Part shown: one piece after another, positions 44,582 through 55,486 of the stretch | How the letters are laid out: each line of letters opens with the position of its first letter | How positions within the stretch are numbered: position 1 is the first letter of the stretch | Assembly: GCA_003260075.1 (NCBI GenBank) | Contig: QLIY01000016.1 | Location: 1-64,000 of the forward strand | Reading direction: 5' to 3' | Length of the DNA: 64,000 nt | Source: Phallusia mammillata | Lineage: Eukaryota; Chordata; Ascidiacea; Phlebobranchia; Ascidiidae | Notes under the pieces: model-generated | What the model was told of the DNA's origin: nothing | Databases searched by the model: none | What the model saw: the letters and a program-made list of their open reading frames with translations, nothing else | Program-made: the position numbers and the translations under genes

Positions 44582-45138
44582 CCACCAAGCCAGTTATTCT
44601 AAGATTGATGACAACGACTGTACACAGGGTAACAACAACAAACAAACTAACATTTTCTGTATCGGCGGACAGTGCGCAAAATCAAGCAGAGAATGTAACA
44701 AAACGTTACAAATGTGATATTAGTGAAAAGTGATTTGCTTATAAATACGAACGCAAAAAGCACATGGTAATAATGCATTTCGACGAAAGGCCATTTCAGT
44801 GCGAAAGGTGTCATAGCAGATTTAAAACGAAAGGCACCGTGAGAAACCACATGCTGGTTCACTCTGCTATAAAACGTTTTAAATGTGTGGTGTGTGACAA
44901 ACATTTCGTCAAAACTAAAGATTCAAAAGTACATCAGTTCATTCATACCGATGAGAAACCTTGCGAATGTGTTTATTGCAAAAGAAGATTTAGTGCACCT
45001 TCAAGCAGAAGACTGCATCTGAAGATTCTCACCGGTGAAAGAAAACACAAGTGTAAAGTGTGTGAGAAATCATTTACGCAACCTCGCACACTCGATAACC
45101 ATATAATCACACACACAGAAGAAAAATCGAGTCAATAG
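44582..45138 (+). pseudogene. Broken C2H2 zinc-finger gene, about 5 fingers
   Basis: It begins in the polar linker (ASYSKIDDNDCT, compare ASYSKNDDNNCT in ZNF-D). The first finger has Ser for Cys (CDISEK) and then a TGA stop. Three good fingers follow (CERCHSRF…, CVVCDKHF…, CVYCKRRF…, the last with HLKIL losing a His), then CKVCEKSFTQ…HIITH and an early stop. The N-terminal exon is replaced by the hAT-like insertion, and the C-terminal fingers are missing. Confidence 0.8.
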
Positions 45139-45160
45139 CGCAGAAACCAATAAATTTCAA

Positions 45161-45396
45161 ATTAACATTAAAATGAAATGTGGAATCAACAGAGAGACTA
45201 AATGGCAAACACACATAGACGGTATTTGCACGAAAAAGAATTTATTATTTAGTGGGAAACCGTTTTCTCTATGGGGGGGGGGGAATTAACATTAAAATGA
45301 AATATGGAATCAACAGAGAGACTAAATGGCAAACACACATAGACGGGGTTTGCACGAAAAAGAATTTATTATTTAGTGGGAAACCGTTTTCTCTAT
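45161..45396. repeat. 112-bp duplication with G11 joint
   Basis: 45161-45272 recurs at 45285-45396 with few changes; G tract 45273-45283. Confidence 0.85.
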
Positions 45397-45447
45397 GTTT
45401 ATGATGTTGCTATATTTATTTTATGATGTGCTAGCGTCCTCCAATTA

Positions 45448-45610
45448 ACGTGAAAACTCACAGTAACCAGGTTTGCTAACATTGAAACTGGGGTCAAGGG
45501 TGCTGGACCATTTGCCTGCCCGGTAAGCATTTTTACGTAAATTGCATTCAAAATTATGCTTGCGCCACCTACCGGAAATTAGCAAGACTGGCTACTGTGA
45601 GTTCTTACGT
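45448..45610. mobile_element. MITE, 163 bp, 23-bp TIR
   Basis: ACGTGAAAACTCACAGTAACC at the left pairs with the right end (complement of ACGTAAGAACTCACAGTAGCC), with three mismatches. The interior is non-coding. No clear target duplication, so the superfamily is open. Confidence 0.65.
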
Positions 45611-46161
45611 CATTAGCTCCACCTTGCCCAGGTTTCACATGACTGCACCCTTATTTCGAGCTACGCAAGAAACAACAGTTTTTCATGGTGTTAACATGTG
45701 CATTGATGAGAAATAAGTTATTAGATGTTTTGGGAACTACATTTTTACGTACAGATTCGTAGACATCGAAGCATCAGAACGTTTTTTTTCTTTAATAGTT
45801 ATTATGACGACGCCGAAATGAAGTGCTTCGCACCTAGAAATACCGGCTTTAATGTAAACATTGTGCAATATTGTTACGTTGGCTGGTACTTCGGTTTAAA
45901 TCGCAGGTTCTAGGCCTTTTTGTCTCGAAAGTCACTGTCACGAAACCATGAAAGGAGAGAATAACAACATAAACTCGAATTTATTGGTAGACCATAGATA
46001 TATGCCCGGAAATATACAAAAAGGGCGATACTAAGAAGTAAATTCGAACGGTAAAAACTTTAGCTGGTGGAAGGCTTATGATGCAAAGTTTTCTGACATT
46101 TGGAAAAAGGAAACTGAGATAATCTCAGACACTGACAAAACGCAACAACAAATATATAGCT

Positions 46162-46548
46162 TTGCGTTTTATCCACTTATCACTAGTCGATTTTCAGGCT
46201 TGTTTAAAATTTAGAAAACATTTGACCACCAAAACCACAAACAAAACAAATTTCTGCGATGATTTATTGTGTAGTGAAACCACATTCACAAATAACTGCG
46301 GCAAATTGATTCAGCGCTTATACACAGGGATCGAAAATGTTTCATGTTATGCAAGCTGTAAAATCCTAATATCAACTCAGAACATTGTCAACCCAGACCA
46401 ATATTATCTAGCAAGGGGTATGACATTTTACATGCCTATTTCCAAAGTAGGCTTGTCTTTCCAGAGGAAAATTACAAGAAATCGCTGGCGAAAGTTTAAA
46501 TTGCAAACAAAAAACAGAAACGGGCATTTCACTATGGAAACCACATAA
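46162..46548 (+). CDS. Hypothetical open frame, possibly one exon
   Basis: 128 codons with an acceptor-like GATTTTCAG at about 46188-46198, then a Cys-containing, Lys/Thr-rich sequence without a recognisable domain. It is the only longer frame between 45.6 and 46.7 kb. It could be an exon of an unknown gene or chance. The span 45611-46161 shows nothing. Confidence 0.2.
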   Translation: MRFIHLSLVDFQACLKFRKHLTTKTTNKTNFCDDLLCSETTFTNNCGKLIQRLYTGIENVSCYASCKILISTQNIVNPDQYYLARGMTFYMPISKVGLSFQRKITRNRWRKFKLQTKNRNGHFTMETT

Positions 46549-46689
46549 AGTGTTTGTCTCAAAAAATATTAGTTTAAAGGTTTTTAAAGTTTGCCATAAA
46601 TATCACATAACTTACAAAGGTTTATTTTCTTTTGTATGAATCACAACTTTAGCGATTAACGAACGCTTGTTTGTTTTGAAAAACATTAC

Positions 46690-47456
46690 ATCGAATGGGT
46701 TTCACCATTGTGGTATATCATATGTTTTTGTAATTCACGTTTGGAACGATACGTTTTTTTCACAAGTATCACACTTGAACGGTTTTTCACCTGTGTGAGT
46801 CATCCAATGAGTTTTAAGCGCCCCAGATTGAATGAATGATTTTTCACAAACGTCACATTTATATTTTCTTTCTCCAGTGTGAATACTCTAATGTTTACTT
46901 CTGTTTGAAGTCAAATTAATTTTTTTGTCACAGTAACTACAAGGGTAAGGTTTCTCACCAGTATGAATCAACTCGTGTCTTTTTAAATCTCTTTTTTCGA
47001 TGAAACGTTTAGCACACATCTTACACGTGTAACGTTTAAAGTCAGTATGAATCAACAAGTGTCTTTGTAGTTGGTAGCTGATTTTAAACCGCTTTTCGCA
47101 AATTTCACACTTAAAGGTCTTTCATCATTGTGTACTAACAAATGGGTGTGAAGGGCTCCTTCAAATTTAAAACTTTTCTCACAAATATCGCATTTACAGA
47201 ACTTTTCATCTGAATGAACCAACACATGTGATTTCAAATTTTGCTTGCTTTTGAACTTCATGTCGCAATTTTCGCACTGAAAAGGTCTATCATCAGAATG
47301 CACGAACAGCATGTGCGATCTGCGGCCTCGCTGGTGAGCAAAAGACTTTTCACAAACATCACATTTGAAAGGTTTTTCTTTCAGCATATGTTTAAAGTTT
47401 GTTGCATTTTTGAGTTGAACTTTGGTCATTAGTCTGAATGTGGTCAACGGATGCAA
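46690..47456 (-). pseudogene. Broken C2H2 zinc-finger gene, about 7-8 fingers
   Basis: On the minus strand: a leader, then fingers [15 protein letters not shown]…, CENCDMKFKSKQN…, CDICEKSFKFEGA…. A missing T near 47113 shifts the frame. Four more fingers follow in the new frame, with a stop at 46888-46890 (TAG where Leu is usual) and a second frameshift before a last finger near 46720 with a [10 protein letters not shown] helix. Finger 2 has an extra residue before its last His. It is an old relative of ZNF-A/B/E with classical HTGEKP linkers. Confidence 0.85.
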
Positions 47457-48239
47457 TTACTTTTTTTGGTTGACCTCTTGTAGCGCCAACCTTGCTTTGA
47501 AAGTTGTACATTTGGCTTACACAAAATATATTTTGAATACACCATTTAACATCATGATATGATTGAACACAAGAAAAAAACATGTTTTTGTCTATATTCC
47601 TAAAGCAAACATAGTACTCAAACCCTACATAAAGATATTTAACCATCACATTTTAATTTTTAATAGATTAACATCCAAAGTGAACAGTTCTTTGAAAACA
47701 TCGATGAAAGTATATATTTACTTTTATTTACTTCTTTGGACCAACAGAAGATTTCTAAAGCACGAAAGTTGGGCAAACGAGGGTGTCCTGCAACCGTAAA
47801 AAATTTACATTCCGTACACTTTCTTCTGTTAGTAAACTTGCATAATGAAAAACTATGTGACACCTGGTTTTAACGTTTTCGTTCATTTTCAGATCAAATT
47901 TATGTCGGGTTGAAAAGCAAAAATACTGTTTTGTAAACCTAAATAGCTTAACAGGCAGACATGTTTTAAAATCAAATTATAGGCTACCAACCGAAACTGA
48001 ACTTAACTGGCGTGACATATACCCATTCGCCACTCTTTGACTCTGAATAGCACACTGTGCCTGCCTGATGTTTAGCGTACAGCCATCAAGTACGTTACGC
48101 TGGGTTTTTCAAGCAATATATTATCCGCCAGGCTGTGTGACCAACCAGCAATCAAGTAAATTGCTAATACATGGGCACTAGGCTTGTTTTGGGTTTGCTA
48201 ACTTCAATATCCCACAAGCAAAATGAAACTGGTGTAGCG
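47457..48239. other. No gene supported
   Basis: A minus-strand frame near 47.7-47.9 kb has a Cys-x2-Cys motif (RRKCTECKFF) but no family is recognised. The remainder is AT-rich spacer. Confidence 0.35.
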
Positions 48240-48620
48240 CAGAGTTGCAAGTCGGGCCGGGCTTTTTGGGCAGGGTTCGGGCTTAGGCATTTGTGAGAAA
48301 ACGGGCTTAAAACGGGCCTGACTTTACGTTCCGTGTCCACCATTTTTTTAAATAAAATCTTTCGGCTAAGTAACAATTCTCTGGCATTGACCTAATGCCC
48401 ACCCTCCTCTAAAACTTATTGTTTACATCATTGTCTACTATTGTTCATCGTGTTTGTTGTCTTTCTCTTTTTTCTTTCTCATCCTTTGTTGCAAGGCTTT
48501 CTTGGATAGGCCAGTCAATCAAATTTCGGGCCTAAACGGGCTTTGCAAAAACGTTTCGGGTTTGCGTCGGGCTTATACTTTCGGGTTCGGGCTCAGATTT
48601 TGGGCCTGCTTGCAACTCTG
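48240..48620. mobile_element. hAT-like element (381 bp), GC-rich GGGCC family
   Basis: CAGAGTTGCAAGTCGGGCC at the left and ...GGCCTGCTTGCAACTCTG at the right. Flanks GTGTAGCG and GTTTAGCG (seven of eight). Internal 'cgggctt' and 'ttcgggc' words. Non-coding. A relative lies at 33372-33666. Confidence 0.8.
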
Positions 48621-49209
48621 GTTTAGCGGCGGCCTCTCTCATTACCGTTATCGTGTGCTTTTATAGTACAACGAACTGGACGGATTGCCTTCTGTCTTTA
48701 ACTCTCGTCTTATGCGGCCTAAACAGGCTATATGCATGTTAATTTGATAAGTATGAATTACATTATTCTGCAACAGTGGATCCTTATTTCTAGACACTTT
48801 ATGTTTTGCCCAATAACACAAGCATAACAACTATGTGAACATACACAGTACATGATCGAAAAGTCTTAATTGTATCCAGTGCAGCATGCAGTGACCAATG
48901 TAACATTGCACAGTGTTTACATTATGGCGCTAGCGTTTCGCGCACAGATAATTTCCTAAAAAGATAAGCCTGTTGTACCGTGATGCAATAACAATTAAAG
49001 AAAAAAACCTTTCCGTACACCTTGCGTGTGCATGCTGTCTTAGAAAATACCACCTCATAACATGTTTTTTAGCATTTGTGTTTTTTTTGCTTTGCGAAGA
49101 AAGAATTAGTTTTGCTGTTTTAATACCATGTTTCATAAATGATACCATGTTTAATTCGACATTTGAGTCTAAATTTCACTTCATTTTCCATTCGATTCCT
49201 CGTTTGGTT

Positions 49210-49503
49210 TCAATAGTATAAATCAACTCTGCCTTTCTGAATCGCTTTCTTCGCTAAAATATTGTTACACACGTCACACTTGTAAGGCCTAATGCCAGCA
49301 CGAAGTATCAAGTGACTTCTTAAGGTTTCATGACGTTTATCGCAAATGTTACACCTACACCTCAAATGTTCTTTATTACTATATACCAACATATGACCTT
49401 TTGTTACAGACGTTGCATTCACAAGTTTTGTGTCAAAGAGAACCAATTCAAATGCTTTTTCAAGCTGCTTATTTTTTAATCTGACTTTCTTTTCGCATTG
49501 CAA
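49210..49503 (-). pseudogene. Zinc-finger remnant
   Basis: A minus-strand frame with GHMLVYS, CNICDKRHETLRSHLILRAG and IRPYKCDVC is a degraded two- to three-finger piece of the local ZNF family. The ligand His of the first finger is lost and the last finger is truncated. Confidence 0.7.
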
Positions 49504-50063
49504 TACAGAATGTTTCTATGCTGTTGTTGGCGAGTGACTTTTTACAAACATCAGATTTGTAATGTCAACACAAAAGAACATGGAAACAATCAATCTTGCG
49601 TAAACTAAATAACATTCATCCTATTTTCATGACAACCAAATTGGCCCCGCAACAAAATTCTGAATCAAACAACGGATGACTTAATATCGCATGTTTTTTT
49701 ACACATGTGAATTGAAAGCTGTTTTGTGGAAAGAGCTTCCCCTTGTCCAGAATGATATGAATCGACGGTTGCTTTTTCTGCGATTCAAATTTGATTAAAA
49801 AGTTGCACTGACCAAAGAAAATGGTGGTTCCATAAAGTTATGGCGAAAAGTTCAAAAGCTTGTTTTGTTTGCCGTTCAGGAATTAAGCAGAAGATATTTA
49901 ATCTGATTTTCTACAAAGGCAATACGTATGTTTGCACCACGAGTGATAAAAACAACAATAATTTATGATAGAAGATTTTTTACATAATTTTAAAACATAG
50001 TAAGCGGTTGACTGCACAATTTTTTTGTCTGAAACCAACTGAAAGAAATTTAAACACAAGAGT

Positions 50064-50141
50064 CTTTTCACGGGGTTCGAACCCAGGGCGCTCCTGGAGA
50101 CGAAACCGGATCAGGGTTTTTATGTCTGACCATTCGACCAA
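50064..50141 (-). other. tRNA-like sequence (A and B box), possible SINE head
   Basis: On the minus strand TGGTCGAATGGTCAG resembles an A box/D arm, and GGTTCGAACC (50074-50083) is a perfect B box, about 50 bases apart, with a short T stem. The acceptor stem does not pair, so it is not a functional tRNA. It overlaps the 3' end of the sulfotransferase-like gene. Confidence 0.4.
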
Positions 50142-50143
50142 GT

Positions 50144-50488
50144 TTAATATCCTAGCCATCGCCATATCACGTTTTGTGGCGGTGATGGTTTAGGTCTACG
50201 GTAGCACATCATAACAGCTACAGTCGTGATAGCAACTGACGCTAAAATCACAACACCAACTGTCTTTCCCTCATTCACAATTCGTTTCATAAACGTATTT
50301 TCTTTCATGTACATATCAAGTACTTTGCCTCCCACGTTCTTGTGAGGAAATGGTTGATCGGGAATAGGAACTTGAAGAAATGGGCAAAGTGGCGCCCAAC
50401 CTTCTTCCACATTGTACAGTAACAGTTGACTTGATGGGGCATGCTAAAACAATACAAAATATGTATAATATAAAAACAGAGCGCATCT

Positions 50489-50526
<38 letters not shown>

Positions 50527-51934
50527 TACGGCGAGTCATATTTTAGCAAAACATGACGAGACAAAAGTGTTTCTTACAGAACAACAGGCCTGTATAAGGC
50601 GTTGTACCGCATCAACTTGATATGATAGACGTTTACCTGCGGCAGACGCTCCAAGAACAGAACTTATAGGCATTCTCGTTACTAACAGAGACCGTCATAA
50701 TTAACGTATGCATCTTATAGATATTTCGAAGCACAAACTAAGTTACATGCACGTCCATTTGTTTCATGGTCACCATTTAAAAACCTCACTGTATAGCTGG
50801 GTTGTTGCTTTAGAACCAATTAAAGTCAAGAAAGACATTAGTAAAAGCTAGACGACATAGTTTTGTTAAATTCTGTTCTAACTAACATTCACAATTTACC
50901 TTCAGTACATCAGCTGTATGCTGTCGATAAATTTTACGTAGAACTGTTTCGTTGAAGTAAATGTGAGTCCAAGGCGTGACAACTCGAGCACCATAGACCA
51001 AGTGCACTAAAAACGTTAAAAACTACTAAAATCTCATGACACCAAACACACAAAAAAAAACGATTTAATACAGCGATAAGTTTCACCAAACTTACCAAAT
51101 CTGGCTGAGTGACGAAAGAATAAAATTCCACTGGGTGTTACAGTTTGCAACACTTTGAAAAAGTAATTTTGGTTGATTTCTTTTATTTGTTTTCTTGTGC
51201 TTTTCAGCCAGGCTTCTTCGTCGCGAGTTGTAAGAATAACCTGAATTAAGATTTGGAACATCAGTTATATTGCAATGTAAGATGCTAGACTGAACAATAT
51301 TTACTAATAGGCTTTTCAGTAACACATATATTGGACTAAAACTGACAATTTTGTACAATAATGTTTGCTCGAAGTTGTCCTCTTCCTCAACAGCGCACCC
51401 TGTGGCCACGCAATGCACATTTCATGTTGCACACAGTAGTCCACAGCGCACTTTAAAAAGTCTATGCCAAGAAATCTACATCAAAACCTATGGTACACAC
51501 AAGGTAGTGTGTGGCCACAGTACGCACATCTAATGCTGTTCATATTTGTGCATAATACACTAAGGAAGTTTAAGCCCAGAATAACATGAACAATTACAGA
51601 GAAAAAAAGCTTGTATAAAGGTCCTGTGCCAAGACGTATTAAAATATACAGATAAATGTCAGTAAAAGACAAGCTCCCATACCTTAGCATCCGGAAACGC
51701 CTCGAGAATTTCTTTCCAAAAGTAAAAACTCGGGGCATCGACAACTGCATCCACGTCATGGTACATATTTCGAAAATCATCAACACTTCCACCTGCGGTC
51801 AGGATTTTTTGCCATTCCGCGTAATGGTAATTGACATGCTCCAGAGCATCGTATACAGTGAATCCAAGCAGCTCTAGTGCTGCTGTCATCGACTTTGTAC
51901 CAGTTTTCGAAAAACTTGCTACTATGACTTTCAT
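50144..51934 (-). CDS. P-loop sulfotransferase-family protein with C-terminal membrane anchor
   Basis: Four exons with GT-AG borders: 51934-51683, 51240-51096, 51006-50900 and 50443-50144; total 267 residues. The start MKVIVASFSKTGTKSM has the 5'-phosphosulfate-binding type loop (SKTGTKS). VVDAPSFYFWKEI and the TTRDEEAWLKS motif after it, then EEGWAPLCPFLQVP and PFPHKN, are hallmarks of the Sulfotransfer_4 family seen widely in tunicates, cnidarians and fungi. Residues about 229-248 (VGVVILASVAITTVAVMM) form a membrane helix, followed by a short basic tail. Substrate and true activity are unknown for the family. A 35-G tract lies in the last intron. A dead partial copy is at 16.4-16.9 kb. Confidence 0.92.
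50489..50523. repeat. Poly-G tract, 35 bases, in an intron
   Basis: 35 G, about 45 bases upstream (in gene orientation) of the last acceptor of the sulfotransferase-like gene, where it reads as poly-C before the splice site. Confidence 0.95.
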
Positions 51935-53663
51935 TATTTAATTTGGACCCATTCGCTTTTTGACCTCATTAGCAGTTATGGGTTTTATCACTGGTTCTTT
52001 ATCATAGCAAATATTGACTTTATTAATACAAAGTTGTTAATATGTTGCTACAGCAGACATCCAAAAACACCAATCAACATGAAGATACGATTTAAGCTTA
52101 TCCAATATTCAGACCACTGAACCGTGTCCAACAACAGCTTTTTTTCATAAATCACGTCGAGAAGCCAGTCAGCTGTTTGTATACTGCTGCACTGGTTTAA
52201 CAAACCATAAAGTGACCAACCACGCGCAAGGCTTGCCTTTTCAAACATGACATACAAAACCCAGCAAGTACGATGTGAACTTAACCAAATATTCAGACAA
52301 CTTAACAGTCTTAAACAACAGCCATTTTAACAAAACGCGTCGACAACCAGTCACAACATACAAGGCAGCATGCTTTGAACTTCAACTGAGTGAGAAAATC
52401 AATACCTGGCACGTAACACAAACAATATAAAGGTCGTTTTCAATAACCCGACCACATATCACACACATGTGTGCAGCACAATAGCCAAACTATTATGCAA
52501 AACTTCAAAACATGACAACCCTGCACTAACATAACCATTCACACACTGGGCAGACATGAGTTAATATTTCCCTTTTTTCTTTTTTCGACACGCTTGAATA
52601 ACTCCATAAAGTGTGTCGACCACGATATTGTTGTTAACTATGTTTACATTAATGTGTGTATTTTCGTGTGCAAGAGCATTTCATACAACAACAGAAATGT
52701 GTTCGTTCTCGTCATAAAAAGTTTTCTAAAGATATAACATTACCGTTTTGTTCGATGCCAAAGAAATTTTGAGTCATTTTGTTCTTGTAGAATGTTCTGC
52801 AGTCTGCACAAACATAGGGTGTTTGTTTATCATTGCGCATACTTCCTTCTGTTCATACCGTCGTTTCCGGTTCAAGTTTCAGGTAGAACACAGCCGCTTG
52901 TACCTGAGAAAAAGCATAGCAGCTCGGTTAGAGGGCGCTGTGAATTCATAAAATTGCACATTTGCCATAAAAATATTTTTTATGACTTAAAAGGAAAAAG
53001 GTTCACTTTAAACGGAAGAATTTTGGGATATGTTTGTGAAAGAGTCTATGAACTTGATCCTTTAATTACGAATAATGAAATATACTGGGCAACGCAAAAG
53101 CTAATGCTTTACTAAATAACTTGCTGGCGCGATTAACAAATGTACATCTATCCAAAACCCTGAAGCTTGTTGTTGAAAGACTCTCATTTCAATCTTATTA
53201 TTAAGTAGCTTTTTTCATATCTTGCTTGTTTTCAAGTAAGCAGTTTCACAACATATGTTGAAACCACCTGACACAGCCATTCCGAATACAAATCCATGTA
53301 AATGAAAAAGCTGTGTTCGCACAAACTTATCTGCAATGCCTCACAGAGTGTTTTGCTGATTTCGGCAAATCCGAACAGAAAAATCTCGGTATCAAAAACG
53401 CAACCTTGCAACTGGACGGCTTTAGATTTAGACAGTCAAGCAATGTAGCCGCACTTCAAAGCTTTCTAAAAGTCGTAAAAAGCATTGTATTTTTATTTGT
53501 TATTCGAAACAAAATGCAAAATATATTGTATGGACTGACTGCTTTTTGCAACTCATGTTAAAGTAATGTTGCTTCCATTTGACATTTTTAGTTTCGTTTC
53601 ATAACGTTTATGCTGTTTATTACGTGTGCATCAACCAAACGTTAGAAAACAAGAAAAACAAAT
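51935..53663. other. Spacer with a diverged ~185-bp tandem repeat
   Basis: 'aatattcagac.act.aac.gt' with 'aacaacagc' occurs near 52105 and 52290, followed by similar 'cgtcgaga.g/cgtcgacaaccagtca' words. This is an old tandem repeat. The rest shows no supported gene, although it should hold the upstream regions of the two divergent flanking genes. Confidence 0.4.
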
Positions 53664-55486
53664 ATGCTGCTGATCAACGTCTTGCGGATCAGCTTTATTT
53701 CTTTTCTGGTGTGGCTTGTACCATGCGCTGTTGCCCAAATGCACCAAGGGTGTACTCTTACCTGTGGAAACCCCATTGACCCAGCTGAAGGTCCCGCGCG
53801 TGGACCCCCCGGACCCCCCGGACCCCCCGGAAAGGTGGGGCCACCGGGTGATGTTCTTCAATGCAACTGCTCATCAATGCATTCAGCAACAAGAAGAATT
53901 TCAGAACTGGAGGATACAATAAGTAAGTTTTCAAGTTCAACTTAAATGAAGTAAAATAAACTAGAGTTGCTCGATTTGCTTATTGCGTGTTAATCTTGTT
54001 GACATACAAATCAAATAAACAGTGCATGGAGCAATTCAAATGTACACAAAAGTTGCGCAACATGCTGGTAAACTAGGTTTTCTTTAAAATTTTCAATCGG
54101 TTTTAAAAGAAATTTGGAGATGAATATAGATAATTGTTTTTTACTTTGTGTAGGAAACCTGGCAAGTTTTAAACAAGCTCCAAATCCGTTAAGATCGGAT
54201 TGCAGAAGCTGCAAAGACATAAAGCTTGCGGATCCAAGTTCCAGCGATGGGGTTTACGAGTTACGAAGTGAGAGTGGCTACAAGTACCAGGTGTACTGCG
54301 ACATGCAAACTGAAGGTGGTGGTTGGACTCTAGTAGCCTCCGTCCACGAAAACAACATGAGAGAGGGTGGGGGAAGATGCACTAGAGGAGATCGCTGGTC
54401 GACCGAGCAGGGCTGGAAAAAGAAGGGTAACCACGGCGACGGGAATTGGGAGAACTGGAACACCTTTGGCCACTTCGCTTCGGCAACCAGTGATGATTAC
54501 AAGAGTCCAGCCTACTTCGAGTTACAAGCGGAAAATCTGATGATTTGGCATACGCCTAATGGTACCCCATTAGTGCAGTATAACACATCGTCGTATCTTA
54601 AATACCGAACGACAAATGGATTTCTATCTCAGTATGGGGGCAACCTACGGAGTCTGTACGCTGATCGTTATCCGATTGTGTCACAAACTTACAGCTATCC
54701 TGCAGACAACGGACCAAGCCCTCCTGTGGTTTTCGATCGCGGTTCTTCTGCTGAACTCTCCCAACTGCTTCCGCCTAATCTCAAAGTGCATGTTGACGTA
54801 GGATATATTCAGGTATTTTCAAAAAAAGTTTATTCCTAAAGTAAAGTGATAACATTTAAAATCCGTAATCATTGAAGACAGTGGTTCCAAGCGTTTTATC
54901 GTTTTTTTTATGGGGTTTAAACTGGGGAGAAAGCCGATTATATAGCATTCAGATTTGAAAGTTCAAAATAAAGGAAACCTTGATAAAACTAGGTTAATTA
55001 AGATCTTCACCTAACTTAGATTAAACTTGGGGTACAGATAATTGGTCGTGGAGAAGTCTTTAACTAATAGACATCGGATCATCGCCTAATCCGGATAGAT
55101 TTTTGGTTCGAACGGGTCCGGATCAATCGAAGTTTACTGTAACTTTTACAATCTGATCACGATCTAAAATCAGGTATCACCCAGGTTTACTACGTAATGT
55201 ATGATCTCCAAGCCTATAATTGAATAATTATTAACTACTTTATTGAAACATGCAGGTCAGGCCCATAAGCTATAATCAAAATGCTTACGCGATTTGCCCC
55301 GGAACTCGCATGAAGTCAACCTTCGGGTATCCCTCTCAAGCTTGCCTAGGTTCGTCCGGATATACTTTTTTCGAAACCTACTGCGGAGATTTCTCTGGCC
55401 TTCTTCACGATGGAAACGTGCCAGGCGAGGGATGGAGTGCTCAAAAAAAGCTGCTTGAATCGACGTTTTTATTTTTTTACAAATAA
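53664..55486 (+). CDS. Secreted collagen-like intelectin (X-type lectin)
   Basis: Three exons: 53664-53922, 54154-54812, 55256-55486; 382 residues, phases consistent. Signal peptide residues 1-25 (ends CAVAQ). Two Cys-rich turns flank a short collagen-like stretch at about 43-62 (GPPGPPGPPGKVGPPG), then a short coiled coil. The intelectin fold follows from about residue 95: SCKDIK, YCDM, GGGWTLVASVHENNM, GDRWS, TSDDYKSPAYF, IWHTPNG, GFLSQYGGNL and CGDFSG, ending FLFFYK. Family members are secreted, calcium-dependent, trimeric glycan binders in innate defence. The collagen neck is absent in vertebrate intelectins. The His next to the Cys in the vertebrate calcium site (HHC) is replaced (QAC), while the later Glu (FFE) and Asp (CGD) are present. 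Ligand unknown. Confidence 0.94.
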
